Below, piece by piece: positions 8,241-17,931 of a stretch of 64,000 nt of DNA (the first letter of the stretch is position 1; each line of letters opens with the position of its first letter). Origin of the DNA: Aquibium oceanicum (GTDB lineage: Bacteria; Pseudomonadota; Alphaproteobacteria; Rhizobiales; Rhizobiaceae). The stretch is from NCBI RefSeq assembly GCF_001889605.1, contig NZ_CP018171.1, forward strand, positions 4,424,501 through 4,488,500, given 5' to 3'. Both the position numbers and the translations under genes were made by a program. The notes under the pieces were generated by a model. That model was not told the origin of the DNA. It did no database searches and saw only the letters and a list, made by a program, of their open reading frames with translations.

Positions 8241-9764
8241 TCAGGTGGTGACCTTGTCGCCGCGTCCGGTTTCCGGCTCGATGCCGTATTCCTTGAGCTT
8301 GCGGTAGAGCGTGGAGCGGCCGATGCCGAGCCGCCGGGCGACTTCGCTCATCTGGCCGTCATAGTGGGCGATGGCGAACTGGATCATCTCCAGTTCGACA
8401 TCGGCGAGCGAGCGCACGTTGCCCTTCTCGTCCAGCGCATCGAGAACGCCGTCGCTTTCGCGCGCGGCATAGATGCCCGGCGTCGGCAGCTGCAGCCGGC
8501 CGGTCCGTCCCTCGCCGGCGGAGCCGGGCAGCGCCGCGGGCTCGATCTCCAGATCGCTTTCGGCGCCGGTATCGACCGTGCCGACCTGGGCACAGATCTG
8601 CGGAAACTCCTCGGGCGTGAGGATGGAGCCCTCGCACAGAACGACGGCGCGGAAGATGGCATTCTCCAGCTGGCGGATGTTGCCCGGCCAGTCGTAGGCC
8701 TTCAGGATCGCCAGCGCCTCGCCGGAGATGCCATGGACCCGCCCACCCGTCTCGGCGGCGCCGATCGAGCCGATGAAGTGGCGGATAAGGCCGGCGATGT
8801 CCTCGCGCCGGTCGCGCAGCGGCGGCACGAAGACCGGAAACACGTTCAGCCGGTAGAACAGGTCCTCGCGGAAGAGGCCGTCCTTTACGCGCTGGAGGAG
8901 ATCGCGGTGCGTGGCCGATATCAGCCGGATGTCGACCTTGACCGGCGTGCGCCCGCCGACCGGATCCACCTCGCCCTCCTGGACGGCGCGCAGGAGCTTG
9001 ACCTGGACGTCGAGCGGCAGGTCGCCGATCTCGTCGAGGAACAGGGTGCCGTGATTGGCCTCGACGAACTTGCCCTGATGCTTCTCGGTGGCGCCGGTGA
9101 AGGAGCCCTTCTCGTGGCCGAACAGGATGCTTTCGACGAGATTGTCGGGGATGGCGCCGCAATTGACGGTGACGAAAGGCTTCGTCTTGCGGTTGCCAGA
9201 CCCCTGGATGGCGCGGGCGATGACCTCCTTGCCGACGCCCGATTCGCCCTCGACGAGGATCGGGATGTTGGACGAGGCCGCCTTCTGGGCGAGCCGGATC
9301 ACGCGCTCCATGGCGGGGCTGGTGGTGGCGAGGTCGCCGATCGTGAGCGTCTTCTGCTTGTCCGGCCGGGCGCGGCGGCTCGCGGCATCGTGCGTCTCGA
9401 CCTTGATCGCCTTGGCGATGGAGGCCTGGAGGCGTTCGGGCGAAACCGGCTTGACGACGAAGTCGAACGCCCCGGCGCGCATGGCCGCCACGACCGTGTC
9501 GATGCCGGCCTGCGCGGTCTGCACGATGACCGGCGTGTTGATGCCGCGCTTGCGCATGGCGTCCAGGACGGCGAGGCCGTCCGTGCCGGGCATGACGAGA
9601 TCGAGCACGACGACCGCGAAGCCGTCCTGCGCGGCGGCAATCTTGTCCAGCGCGGCCTCGCCGCCATCGGCGGACACGGCCTCGTGGCCGGCGCGCGTCA
9701 CGGCTGCTTCGAGAAGCCGACGCTGCACCGGATCGTCATCGACGATGAGGACTGGACCCGACAT
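8241..9764 (-). CDS. Sigma-54-dependent response regulator (NtrC family), orphan
   Basis: The 507-residue protein has a receiver domain (residues 1-120, phospho-acceptor Asp in VVVLDLVMPG). An AAA+ sigma-54 activation domain spans about 145-390, with Walker A GESGVGKE, Walker B GTLFLDEIGD and the arginine-finger region. A Fis-type helix-turn-helix closes the C-terminus (MSEVARRLGIGRSTLYRKL). The sigma-54 contact loop reads GSFTGA rather than GAFTGA. No histidine kinase is adjacent, so the partner is unknown. The DUF882 gene follows on the same strand after 224 bp. Confidence 0.92.
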   Translation of the reverse strand: MSGPVLIVDDDPVQRRLLEAAVTRAGHEAVSADGGEAALDKIAAAQDGFAVVVLDLVMPGTDGLAVLDAMRKRGINTPVIVQTAQAGIDTVVAAMRAGAFDFVVKPVSPERLQASIAKAIKVETHDAASRRARPDKQKTLTIGDLATTSPAMERVIRLAQKAASSNIPILVEGESGVGKEVIARAIQGSGNRKTKPFVTVNCGAIPDNLVESILFGHEKGSFTGATEKHQGKFVEANHGTLFLDEIGDLPLDVQVKLLRAVQEGEVDPVGGRTPVKVDIRLISATHRDLLQRVKDGLFREDLFYRLNVFPVFVPPLRDRREDIAGLIRHFIGSIGAAETGGRVHGISGEALAILKAYDWPGNIRQLENAIFRAVVLCEGSILTPEEFPQICAQVGTVDTGAESDLEIEPAALPGSAGEGRTGRLQLPTPGIYAARESDGVLDALDEKGNVRSLADVELEMIQFAIAHYDGQMSEVARRLGIGRSTLYRKLKEYGIEPETGRGDKVTT

Positions 9765-9913
9765 TTAACCTTCGCACAGGTGATATAGTGGTCGAAATTG
9801 CTGTCTGGATCATCATGGCACGGGGGTCTAAATAGGGCCTCAAGAAAGCCGGTGAACAAACTCTTTCAGCACCGCGAGCCGGCCGCGGCATCCAGGCGGG
9901 CAAGGACCGAGCG

Positions 9914-11776
9914 ATGAAGTTTCCGATCGAATCCATTCGTGCGGGCGCGACCCTGGCCCCTCCCGGCGCGTCGGCCACCGCCGCTGCGGCCTCGAACCTG
10001 GGCGACCTCCCCGAGTGGAACCTGGGCGACCTCTATGCCGGGATGGACGCGCCCGAATTGCAGCGCGACATCGCCCGCGCGCAGTCGGACGCGGTCGCCT
10101 TCGAGACCGAATGGAAGGGCAGGATCGCCGAGGCGACGAAGGAGCCGAAGACCGGCGGCCTGGGCGCGATGATGCATGCCTACGAGGCGCTGGAGGAACT
10201 GATCGGGCGGATCGTCTCCTATGCCAGCCTCGTCTATGCCGGCGACACCGGTGACCCGAAGCGGGCAAAGCTCTACGGCGACATCCAGGAGAAGATGACG
10301 GACGCCAGCGCGCATCTCCTTTTCTTTTCGCTGGAACTGAACAAGGTGGAGGAGGCCGACATCGCCGCCGCGCTGGACGCCGATCCGGCGTTTGGCCGCT
10401 ACCGGCCCTGGGTCGAGGACCTGCGCAAGGACAAGCCCTACCAGCTCGAGGACCGTGTCGAGCAGCTGTTCCACGAGAAATCGATCACCGGGCGCGGCGC
10501 GTGGAATCGCCTGTTCGACGAGACCATGTCGGCCTTGCCCTTCTCCGTTGAGGGGGAGGAACTGTCGCTCGAACCGACGCTGAACCTCCTGCAGGATCCC
10601 GACGGCGAAAAGCGCCGCCGCGCCTCCGAGGCGCTGGCGCGGACGTTCAAGGACAATCTGCGCATCTTCACGCTGATCACCAACACGCTGGCCAAGGACA
10701 AGGAAATCTCAGACCGCTGGCGCGGGTTCGACGACATCGCCGATTCCCGGCATCTCGCCAACCGGGTCGAGCGGCCGGTGGTCGACGCGCTCGCGGCGGC
10801 GGTGAAGGACGCCTATCCCAGGCTGTCGCACCGCTACTATGCGATGAAGGCGCGCTGGCTCGGCATGGAGCGGATGAACCACTGGGACCGCAACGCGCCG
10901 CTCCCCGAGACCCCGCAGGCGATCATCGGCTGGGACGAGGCGCGCGAGACGGTGCTGTCGGCCTATCGCGGCTTCGCGCCGGAGATGGCCGAGATCGCCG
11001 GACGCTTCTTCGACCGGGACTGGATCGATGCACCGGTGCGTTCCGGCAAGGCGCCCGGCGCCTTCGCCCATCCGACCGTTCCCTCGGTGCATCCCTATGT
11101 GCTCTTGAACTACATGGGCAAGCCGCGCGACGTGATGACGCTGGCGCACGAACTGGGGCACGGCGTTCACCAGGTGCTGGCTTCGCAACAGGGTCCGCTG
11201 ATGGCCTCGACGCCGCTGACGCTCGCCGAGACGGCTTCCGTCTTCGGCGAGATGCTCACCTTCCGCTCGCTGATCGAACGGACGCGCGACCGCCGCGAGC
11301 GCAAGGCGATGCTCGCCCAGAAGGTCGAGGACATGATCAACACCGTGGTGCGCCAGATCGCCTTCTACGAGTTCGAGCGCAAGGTGCACGCGCAGCGCCG
11401 CATGGGCGAACTCACCTCCGACCAGCTTGGAGAGTTCTGGCTGGAGGTGCAGGCCGAGAGCCTTGGCCCCGCCATCCGCCTTCGCGATGGCTACGAGGTG
11501 TTCTGGGCCTACATCCCGCACTTCATCCATTCGCCATTCTACGTCTACGCCTACGCTTTCGGGGACTGCCTGGTGAACTCGCTCTACGCGGTCTACCAGA
11601 ACGCGGAGAAAGGCTTCCAGGAGAAGTACTTCGACATGCTGCGGGCAGGCGGCACGAAGCACCATTCGGAGCTCCTGGTCCCCTTCGGCCTGGACGCCTC
11701 CGACCCCGGCTTCTGGGCGAAGGGTCTCTCGGTGATCGAGGGGCTGATCGACGAGCTGGAGGGGATGGAGGGGTGA
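9914..11776 (+). CDS. pepF: M3-family oligoendopeptidase F
   Basis: The 620-residue zinc metallopeptidase carries HELGHGVHQ near residue 412 (two His ligands and the catalytic Glu). A downstream Glu lies in ETASVFGE. An N-terminal oligopeptidase F domain begins around LPEWNLGDLYAG. It should hydrolyse short peptides in the cytoplasm. Length is typical of alphaproteobacterial PepF/M3 proteins (about 600-620). The first ~30 residues are low-complexity Ala-rich sequence. The start at 9914 follows AAGGACCGAG. Confidence 0.93.
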   Translation: MKFPIESIRAGATLAPPGASATAAAASNLGDLPEWNLGDLYAGMDAPELQRDIARAQSDAVAFETEWKGRIAEATKEPKTGGLGAMMHAYEALEELIGRIVSYASLVYAGDTGDPKRAKLYGDIQEKMTDASAHLLFFSLELNKVEEADIAAALDADPAFGRYRPWVEDLRKDKPYQLEDRVEQLFHEKSITGRGAWNRLFDETMSALPFSVEGEELSLEPTLNLLQDPDGEKRRRASEALARTFKDNLRIFTLITNTLAKDKEISDRWRGFDDIADSRHLANRVERPVVDALAAAVKDAYPRLSHRYYAMKARWLGMERMNHWDRNAPLPETPQAIIGWDEARETVLSAYRGFAPEMAEIAGRFFDRDWIDAPVRSGKAPGAFAHPTVPSVHPYVLLNYMGKPRDVMTLAHELGHGVHQVLASQQGPLMASTPLTLAETASVFGEMLTFRSLIERTRDRRERKAMLAQKVEDMINTVVRQIAFYEFERKVHAQRRMGELTSDQLGEFWLEVQAESLGPAIRLRDGYEVFWAYIPHFIHSPFYVYAYAFGDCLVNSLYAVYQNAEKGFQEKYFDMLRAGGTKHHSELLVPFGLDASDPGFWAKGLSVIEGLIDELEGMEG

Positions 11777-11827
11777 TGCTGGCATCCGGCGGACGAGCCA
11801 TGTAATCTGCCCTCGAAGGAAAGAGCC

Positions 11828-12088
11828 ATGAACATTCCGCTAAAGAAGCATCACGCTGACTGGATTGCCGAGCAGGTCAGAGTCGGACGGTACGCCTCCG
11901 AAACTGAGGCGATCGAAGATGCGCTGGCGGCAATGATCGCGGATGACGAGGACGTCCTGCGACTGCGTGAGAAACTGCGTCGCTCCGAAGAGGACATTGC
12001 CGCAGGACGCGTAGTCCCTGCCGATGACGCCTTCTTCGATCGCTTGCACAAGAGAGTCGAAGCGATCGCGGCGGAAAAGAGGAAGTGA
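11828..12088 (+). CDS. parD: ParD-type antitoxin
   Basis: The 86-residue protein matches the short ParD/CC2985 family: an N-terminal ribbon-helix-helix (IAEQVRVGRYASETEAIEDAL) and a charged C-terminal tail that would wrap the toxin. GAAGGAAAG precedes the ATG. Its stop codon overlaps the GTG start of parE by four bases, so toxin translation is coupled to antitoxin synthesis. ParD normally neutralises ParE and represses the operon. Confidence 0.88.
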   Translation: MNIPLKKHHADWIAEQVRVGRYASETEAIEDALAAMIADDEDVLRLREKLRRSEEDIAAGRVVPADDAFFDRLHKRVEAIAAEKRK

Positions 12089-12384
12089 GCTTTCTCGTCC
12101 TGTTCTCACGGGAGTCGGAACAAGACCTCGCCAACATCGTGGACTACATCGCCCGAGACAATCCGCATCGAGCTCATACTTTCGTCGACGAACTGCGGGC
12201 GCATGTGGAAGAAAAGCTCTCGACCTACCCCGCTTCCGGCCCGCCGATCGGGATCAGACGCTATGTGGTTTTCGGAAATTACATCATCGTCTATCGGGTC
12301 GAAGAATCTGAGAAGATCGTCCACGTCCAGGTGATCGTCGAAGGGCATAGAAACTGGCGTCGCGCCTTCGAAAATCCAGCATGA
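12085..12384 (+). CDS. parE: ParE-type toxin (RelE/ParE superfamily)
   Basis: The 99-residue protein has the ParE pattern: SRESEQDLANIVDYIA at the N-terminus, IGIRRYVVFGNYIIVYRV in the middle and a VEGHRNWRR end. ParE proteins poison DNA gyrase. It starts with GTG inside the parD stop region. The last four bases overlap the ATG of the DUF3445 gene, which makes an unusual three-gene coupled operon. Confidence 0.9.
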   Translation: MSFLVLFSRESEQDLANIVDYIARDNPHRAHTFVDELRAHVEEKLSTYPASGPPIGIRRYVVFGNYIIVYRVEESEKIVHVQVIVEGHRNWRRAFENPA

Positions 12385-13310
12385 CACCTCCCACCCTTAC
12401 GCCCTATGACGGCTCCGCGGCGCCTTTCACGATCGGCCTGAGACAGCTCGATCTCGCGAAATGGCTGGAGATCGATCAGCACTACGAGTCGTACCTCGCG
12501 CAAAAGCGGTACCTGATCGCCAAGGACGTCGATGCCGTCTTCCGTGCGGAACAGGAGACGGAGGAGGCGCAGGCGGAGGTCTTCGGGCTGGTGCGCGATC
12601 ATCTGGTCGGCGGGTTTCCCTCGGTCTTTCCGGGAACGCGGCAGTGGGAAGCCGCGCTCGCCGCGCTGGATGCGGTGGCTTCGGAAGATCACCCTCCGCT
12701 GCTCGCCGCCGCCCTGCTCGTGCAGGAAGACCTCGTCCTCATGCGACGCGGCGAAGAGGGATGGCGGCTGGCAGCCGCCTCGCTCTGCTTTCCGTCTTCC
12801 TGGTCGCTCGCCGAAAAATTCGGCAAGCCGATGCACGAGATCCACGCGCCTGTTCCGGGCTTCGCCGCCGGGACGCGCAACGCCGATCTGATCGCGCGCA
12901 TGTTCGACAATCTGCGGCTCGACCGGCCGGTCGAGCGCCTCAACTGGTCGCTCCAGACGGACGCAGAACTCCACAAGCCGATGTCGTCGCAGGCACTCGA
13001 CGAACGGGCCAGCGCGCGCGCCTCGCGGTTCGGCACGGCGCCGGCCAAGAAAGCGTTCATCCGGGTCGAGCGGCAGACATTGCGGAAACTGCCGGTCTCG
13101 GGCGACATCCTGTTCATGATCAGGATCTTCCTCGACCCCATGCCGGTACTGGAGCGTCATCCGGAGCGCGCTTCGCTCGCCCGCTCGTTCGCGGCGCAGC
13201 TTGCGGCACTCGACGAGGCGCAACTGGACTACAAGGGTCTGACCGCGGACCGCGATGCTCTCGTGACGGCGCTGGATAAGATGGCGCAGGAACCGGCCGC
13301 AACCGATTGA
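12381..13310 (+). CDS. Heme-dependent oxidative N-demethylase family protein (DUF3445)
   Basis: The 309-residue protein matches DUF3445, the family of the alpha subunit of heme-dependent oxidative N-demethylase (HDOD). The typical blocks are KRYLIAKD near residue 45, the internal LCFPSSWSLAEKFGKPM block, IHAPVPG, and the late FIRVERQTLRKLP. It lacks the other HDOD subunits nearby, so its substrate is open. Many members occur alone. It starts inside the last codons of parE (ATGA overlap), so it is translated with the toxin operon. Confidence 0.85.
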   Translation: MTPPTLTPYDGSAAPFTIGLRQLDLAKWLEIDQHYESYLAQKRYLIAKDVDAVFRAEQETEEAQAEVFGLVRDHLVGGFPSVFPGTRQWEAALAALDAVASEDHPPLLAAALLVQEDLVLMRRGEEGWRLAAASLCFPSSWSLAEKFGKPMHEIHAPVPGFAAGTRNADLIARMFDNLRLDRPVERLNWSLQTDAELHKPMSSQALDERASARASRFGTAPAKKAFIRVERQTLRKLPVSGDILFMIRIFLDPMPVLERHPERASLARSFAAQLAALDEAQLDYKGLTADRDALVTALDKMAQEPAATD

Positions 13311-13335
13311 TCGCGGTCGCGGGCGCCTGCTGGGT

Positions 13336-13632
13336 TCAGATACCGGAGCCGAAGAGTTCTTCGCCCTCTTCCCAAGGGCTCGGGCGCGGCGAGGCGCCGG
13401 CCTGCGGCAGCGGCATCCAGCATTTGAGTTCGGGCTCGGCGTAACCGATGATCTGGCCCGGATGGCTGTCGGCGGAGCGCCAGCCTTCCATGCCGAACTG
13501 GTCCGCGCGGGCCCAGTGTGCGACATCCACCTGTGCCGGACCCTGTTCCGAATCGCGCACGGTCACCAGGATGCGGCTCCCGTCCTTGGGTGCGCTGTTC
13601 ATGTGCCGCCAGCCAGTTCTCGCGTCGTCCAT
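13336..13632 (-). CDS. DUF551-like small hypothetical protein
   Basis: The 98-residue protein has a conserved-looking core. It starts with W-x-MNSAPKDGSRILVTV, passes through VDVAHW and GWRSADS, and ends CWMPLP. This resembles the W...P..G..VLV...HWMPLP pattern of DUF551-type proteins often found in phages and bacteria. The C-terminal ~20 residues are low complexity. An in-frame ATG 10 codons in (MNSAPK) is an alternative start. No function is known. Confidence 0.55.
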   Translation of the reverse strand: MDDARTGWRHMNSAPKDGSRILVTVRDSEQGPAQVDVAHWARADQFGMEGWRSADSHPGQIIGYAEPELKCWMPLPQAGASPRPSPWEEGEELFGSGI

Positions 13633-13713
13633 TCAGATGCCTCCGTTCGGGAGAATTCTAGGACGGCGGAAGGGCGAGGGCAATGCGAGCCCTTCCACTT
13701 CGATGCTTGCAGA

Positions 13714-15549
13714 CTACTCGGGAAGAACCCGCACCGCGCCCTTGTCGGCGCTGGCCGCGAAGGCGGCGTAGGCCTTGAGCGCCAGGGTGACGTTGCGCTT
13801 GCGTGGTGCCTCCGGCTTCCAGCCCTTGGCATCCTGCTCGGCGCGGCGGCGGCCGAGCTCCGCGTCGTCGACCAGGAGCTTGATCGTCCGGTTGGGGATG
13901 TCGATCTCAATCATGTCGCCCTCACGCACCAGGCCGATCGCGCCGCCGCTCGCGGCCTCCGGCGAGACGTGGCCGATGGAGAGGCCAGAGGTGCCGCCGG
14001 AGAAGCGGCCGTCGGTCAGGAGCGCGCAGGCCTTCCCGAGGCCCTTCGACTTCAGGTAGCTGGTCGGATAGAGCATCTCCTGCATGCCGGGGCCGCCCTT
14101 CGGGCCCTCGTAGCGGATGACGACGACGTCGCCGGCCTTGACCTCGTTGGACAGGATTGCCTTGACCGAGGCGTCCTGGCTCTCGAACACCTTGGCGGGG
14201 CCGGTGAACTTCAAGATGGAATCGTCGACGCCGGCGGTCTTCACCACGCAGCCGTCGAGCGCGATGTTGCCCTTGAGCACGGCCAGGCCGCCATCCTTGG
14301 AGAACGGGTGCTCGGGCGAGCGGATCACGCCCGCCTTGCGGTCGAGGTCGAGCTCCGTCCAGCGGTTGGACTGGCTGAAGGCCTGCGTGGTGCGCACGCC
14401 GCCTGGAGCCGCCATGAAGAAGTCGCGGACGTTTTCGGAGTTGGTGCGGCTGATGTCCCAGCGGTCGAGCGCGTCGCCCATCGTTACGGCGTGGACGGTC
14501 GGCTCATCGCGGTTGATCAGACCCCCACGGTCGAGCTGGCCGAGGATGGCCATGATGCCGCCGGCGCGGTGGACGTCCTCCATGTGCACGTCGTTCTTGG
14601 CCGGCGCGACCTTGCACAGCACGGGCACCTTACGCGACAGCGCGTCGATGTCGTCCATGGTGAAGTCGATGCCGCCCTCGTGGGCGGCGGCCAGGATGTG
14701 CAGCACGGTGTTGGTCGAGCCGCCCATGGCGATGTCGAGGGCCATGGCGTTCTCGAAGGCGGCCTTGGTGGCGATGGAGCGCGGCAGGGCCGTCTCATCG
14801 TCCTGCTCGTAGTAGCGGCGGGCGAGATCGACGATCAGGTGCCCGGCCTCGACGAACAGGCGCTTGCGGTTGGAATGGGTGGCGAGCGTCGAGCCGTTGC
14901 CGGGCAGCGACAAGCCGAGCGCCTCGGTCAGGCAGTTCATCGAATTGGCCGTGAACATGCCAGAGCAGGAGCCGCAGGTCGGGCATGCCGCTTCCTCGAC
15001 GGCCTGGACTTCGGCATCGGTGTACTTGTCGTCGGCCGCCACCACCATGGCGTCGATCAGGTCGAGCGCCTGAAGCTTGCCCTTCATCAGCGCCTTGCCG
15101 GCCTCCATCGGGCCGCCGGAGACGAAGACGACCGGGATGTTGAGCCGCATGGCCGCGTTGAGCATGCCGGGCGTGATCTTGTCGCAGTTCGAGATGCAGA
15201 CCATGGCGTCCGCGCAGTGGGCGTTGACCATGTACTCGACGGAATCGGCGATGATCTCGCGCGACGGCAGCGAATAGAGCATGCCGTCGTGGCCCATGGC
15301 GATGCCGTCGTCGACCGCGATGGTGTTGAACTCCTTGGCGACGCCGCCGGCCGCCTCGATCTCGCGGGCGACCAGCTGACCGAGATCCTTCAGGTGCACG
15401 TGGCCCGGCACGAACTGGGTGAAGGAATTCACCACCGCGATGATCGGCTTGCCGAAATCGCCCTCCTTCATGCCGGTGGCGCGCCACAGTCCGCGCGCGC
15501 CGGCCATGTTGCGGCCGTGGGTGGTGGTTCTGGAGCGATAGGCGGGCAT
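13714..15549 (-). CDS. ilvD: Dihydroxy-acid dehydratase
   Basis: The 611-residue iron-sulfur dehydratase converts 2,3-dihydroxy-3-methyl(iso)valerate to the 2-keto acid in isoleucine, valine and CoA-precursor synthesis. The conserved Cys motifs NCDKITPGM and [11 protein letters not shown] are present, with the late [10 protein letters not shown] motif. The start at 15549 ([12 protein letters not shown]) matches the family. Upstream is a 430-bp divergent region with a 21-bp palindrome about 90 bp before the start. Confidence 0.96.
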   Translation of the reverse strand: MPAYRSRTTTHGRNMAGARGLWRATGMKEGDFGKPIIAVVNSFTQFVPGHVHLKDLGQLVAREIEAAGGVAKEFNTIAVDDGIAMGHDGMLYSLPSREIIADSVEYMVNAHCADAMVCISNCDKITPGMLNAAMRLNIPVVFVSGGPMEAGKALMKGKLQALDLIDAMVVAADDKYTDAEVQAVEEAACPTCGSCSGMFTANSMNCLTEALGLSLPGNGSTLATHSNRKRLFVEAGHLIVDLARRYYEQDDETALPRSIATKAAFENAMALDIAMGGSTNTVLHILAAAHEGGIDFTMDDIDALSRKVPVLCKVAPAKNDVHMEDVHRAGGIMAILGQLDRGGLINRDEPTVHAVTMGDALDRWDISRTNSENVRDFFMAAPGGVRTTQAFSQSNRWTELDLDRKAGVIRSPEHPFSKDGGLAVLKGNIALDGCVVKTAGVDDSILKFTGPAKVFESQDASVKAILSNEVKAGDVVVIRYEGPKGGPGMQEMLYPTSYLKSKGLGKACALLTDGRFSGGTSGLSIGHVSPEAASGGAIGLVREGDMIEIDIPNRTIKLLVDDAELGRRRAEQDAKGWKPEAPRKRNVTLALKAYAAFAASADKGAVRVLPE

Positions 15550-15979
15550 GGCTTGTTCCTCGGGGGTGGTTGCCGCGGTGCTCGGCGGCGACTGTCCCGT
15601 ACCTAATACGAATCCCCATCGACGGCAACCGCAAACCGTACCGTAACGTACGGTACGATGCCTCGGAAGGTCGATTGATGGCGGCGGCCGCGATCCCGTC
15701 GCCGGGTGGAGCGGATGAACATCCGCCGGGCATGAGGAGGCGCGTTTAGCCGTCCTCATTGGCGGAGGCCGCCGGGCGGCATGAGATCGTGCGGGTGCGC
15801 CCGTCCCTCGCCATCGAACCAGGGCCAAAGGTGCCGCGACAGCGCCTATCGCCCACGCATTCGGCAATGGCGGCGGAACCCCTTTCCCGGCTTTTCGCTT
15901 TATTGTGACAAACGTTTATGGTTTAGCCGCCGATCACCGCGCCATTGCGCGCGACCCCGAACACGGAGAGCTTCCCGAA
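15550..15979. other. 430-bp divergent intergenic region, ilvD / hss
   Basis: I see no convincing gene here. It contains the palindrome at 15637-15657. It also has a GC-rich stretch (15700-15800) with several inverted repeats, and an AT-richer segment at 15895-15925 that could hold the hss promoter. A leader RNA before hss is possible, but I cannot match it to a known riboswitch. Confidence 0.4.
15637..15657. promoter_or_regulatory. Perfect palindromic operator upstream of ilvD
   Basis: Arms CGTACCGTA and TACGGTACG are separated by ACG. Nine-base perfect arms with a three-base centre are typical of a dimeric repressor site of the TetR or GntR type. It lies about 90 bp before ilvD and over 300 bp before hss. 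No regulator gene is adjacent, so the protein is unknown. Confidence 0.55.
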
Positions 15980-17425
15980 ATGGCAAAACAGACATGGCCC
16001 GTCCACGGCGAGATCACCGGCCCGATCGTGATGATCGGCTTCGGCTCGATCGGCCGCGGCACGCTCCCGCTGATCGAACGCCATTTCAAATTCGACAAGT
16101 CGCGCATGGTGGTCGTCGATCCCTCGGATGCCGACAAGGCGCTGCTGGACGAGCGCGGCATCGGGTTCGTCAAGGAGCATGTGACGAAGCAGAACTACAA
16201 GGACCTGCTGACGCCACTGCTCACCAAGGGCGAAGGCCGCGGCTTCTGCGTCAACCTTTCGGTCGACACCTCTTCGCTGGACCTGATGAAGCTCTGCCGC
16301 AAGCTCGGCGTGCTTTACATCGACACGGTGGTCGAGCCCTGGCTCGGCTTTTATTTCGACAAGGACGCCGACAATGCCTCGCGTACCAACTATGCGCTGC
16401 GAGAGACCGTGCGCGAGGAGAAGCGCAAGAACCCGGGCGGCGCCACGGCCGTCTCCTGCTGCGGGGCCAATCCCGGCATGGTGTCCTGGTTCGTCAAGCA
16501 GGCGCTGCTGAACCTCGCCAGCGACACCGGTGCCAAGATACAGGAGCCCGCCGCCGACGACCGCAAGGGCTGGGCCAAGCTGATGAAAAAGCTCGGGGTC
16601 AAGGGCATCCACATCGCCGAGCGCGACACGCAGCGCACCAAGAACCCGAAGCCGATGGACGTGTTCTGGAACACCTGGTCGGTGGAGGGCTTCATCTCGG
16701 AGGGTCTTCAGCCGGCCGAGCTCGGCTGGGGCACGCACGAGGAGTGGAAGCCGAAGAACGCGAAGAAACACAAGAAGGGCTCGAAGGCCGCCATCTATCT
16801 GGAGCAGCCCGGCGCCAACACTCGCGTGCGTACCTGGTGCCCGACGCCCGGCGCCCAGTACGGCTTCCTCGTCACCCACAACGAATCCATCTCGATCGCC
16901 GACTACTTCACGGTGCGCGACAAGGACGGCGAGGCGACCTACCGGCCGACCTGCCACTACGCCTACCACCCCTGCAACGACGCGGTGCTGTCGCTGCACG
17001 AGATGTTCGGCGCTGCCGGCAAGGCGCAGCCGGTCCAACACGTGCTTGACGAGAACGAACTGGTGGACGGCAAGGACGAACTCGGCGTGCTTCTCTACGG
17101 CCACAAGAAGAACGCATACTGGTACGGTTCGCAGCTGACGCTGGAAGAGGCGCGCAAGCTCGCGCCCTACCAGAACGCGACCGGCCTGCAGGTGTCGTCG
17201 GCCGTGCTCGCGGGCATGGTCTGGGCACTGGAAAATCCCGAAGCCGGCATCGTCGAGACCGACGAGATGGATTACCGGCGTTGCCTCGAGGTCCAGATGC
17301 CCTATCTCGGACCGGTCAACGGCTATTATACCGACTGGACGCCGCTCGAAGGCCGACCGGGACTGTTCCCGGAGGACCTCGACACCAAGGACCCATGGCA
17401 GTTTCGCAACATCCTGGTGCGCTGA
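15980..17425 (+). CDS. hss: Homospermidine synthase
   Basis: The 481-residue NAD-dependent enzyme makes sym-homospermidine from putrescine, the characteristic long polyamine of rhizobia. The N-terminal Rossmann motif is IGFGSIGRGTLPLIERHF, and the conserved NPGMVSWFVKQAL and NTRVRTWCP blocks are visible. Length matches bacterial Hss (about 477-480). I chose the ATG at 15980, preceded by GGAGAG. An in-frame start 25 codons earlier has no ribosome site. Confidence 0.95.
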   Translation: MAKQTWPVHGEITGPIVMIGFGSIGRGTLPLIERHFKFDKSRMVVVDPSDADKALLDERGIGFVKEHVTKQNYKDLLTPLLTKGEGRGFCVNLSVDTSSLDLMKLCRKLGVLYIDTVVEPWLGFYFDKDADNASRTNYALRETVREEKRKNPGGATAVSCCGANPGMVSWFVKQALLNLASDTGAKIQEPAADDRKGWAKLMKKLGVKGIHIAERDTQRTKNPKPMDVFWNTWSVEGFISEGLQPAELGWGTHEEWKPKNAKKHKKGSKAAIYLEQPGANTRVRTWCPTPGAQYGFLVTHNESISIADYFTVRDKDGEATYRPTCHYAYHPCNDAVLSLHEMFGAAGKAQPVQHVLDENELVDGKDELGVLLYGHKKNAYWYGSQLTLEEARKLAPYQNATGLQVSSAVLAGMVWALENPEAGIVETDEMDYRRCLEVQMPYLGPVNGYYTDWTPLEGRPGLFPEDLDTKDPWQFRNILVR

Positions 17426-17514
17426 AGACGAAGGCGGCTCCTTGTCGTTCAGCCTGCCTTGCTTTTGCCGGGCCGGCGCGGCATGAAACGGCATCCTGAG
17501 GAGAGGAAAGCACG

Positions 17515-17889
17515 ATGAGAACGGTTCGACTGCTTGCGGCTTCGGCCGCCCTTGCCACGCTGGCGGGATGCCAGATGGCAGGCCCGGGAAGCGGCCCGGT
17601 CGTGCGGGCCCCTTCCGGCGTCGAGGGAGACTGGGTCGGAACCGACGGCGTAGCGGTTTCCCGCTTCAGCAACGGCGCCTTCGAGACCTACGCCCGGGAT
17701 ACCGGAAACAAGCTCGCCCAGGGCAGCTACACGATGCGCGATTCCCGCACCATCGACATCACGCTGACCTCGCTGATCCGCCAGACGACGTCGAGCGTCG
17801 CCTGCTCGATGGCGACGCCCAGCCAGCTCAACTGCACCAGTTCAACGGGCAACCAGTTCGTTCTCGTGCGCCGCAGCGGCGTCTCCTGA
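17515..17889 (+). CDS. omp10: Omp10-type outer-membrane lipoprotein
   Basis: The 124-residue protein has a lipoprotein signal with lipobox LAGC (Cys19). A small beta domain follows that closely follows Brucella Omp10: a GVEGDWV block, NGAFETYARDT, KLAQGSY, and SMATPSQLNCTSS near the end. In Brucella this is a surface-exposed minor lipoprotein. GAGGAGAGG precedes the ATG. It is one of the best clues that the host is in the Brucella/Mesorhizobium neighbourhood. Confidence 0.9.
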   Translation: MRTVRLLAASAALATLAGCQMAGPGSGPVVRAPSGVEGDWVGTDGVAVSRFSNGAFETYARDTGNKLAQGSYTMRDSRTIDITLTSLIRQTTSSVACSMATPSQLNCTSSTGNQFVLVRRSGVS

Positions 17890-17931
17890 CACTGACTGCG
17901 CCCCGCGCCGGCAGGTTCTGACGGCCCACCG

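Noticed and set aside
13462..15606. A 714-residue plus-strand frame opposite ilvD
   Set aside because: It lies antisense to ilvD, has skewed composition, no ribosome site and no recognisable motif.
15660..15905. Riboswitch or speF-like leader before hss
   Set aside because: GC-rich hairpins are visible, but I could not match conserved motifs or assign a strand.
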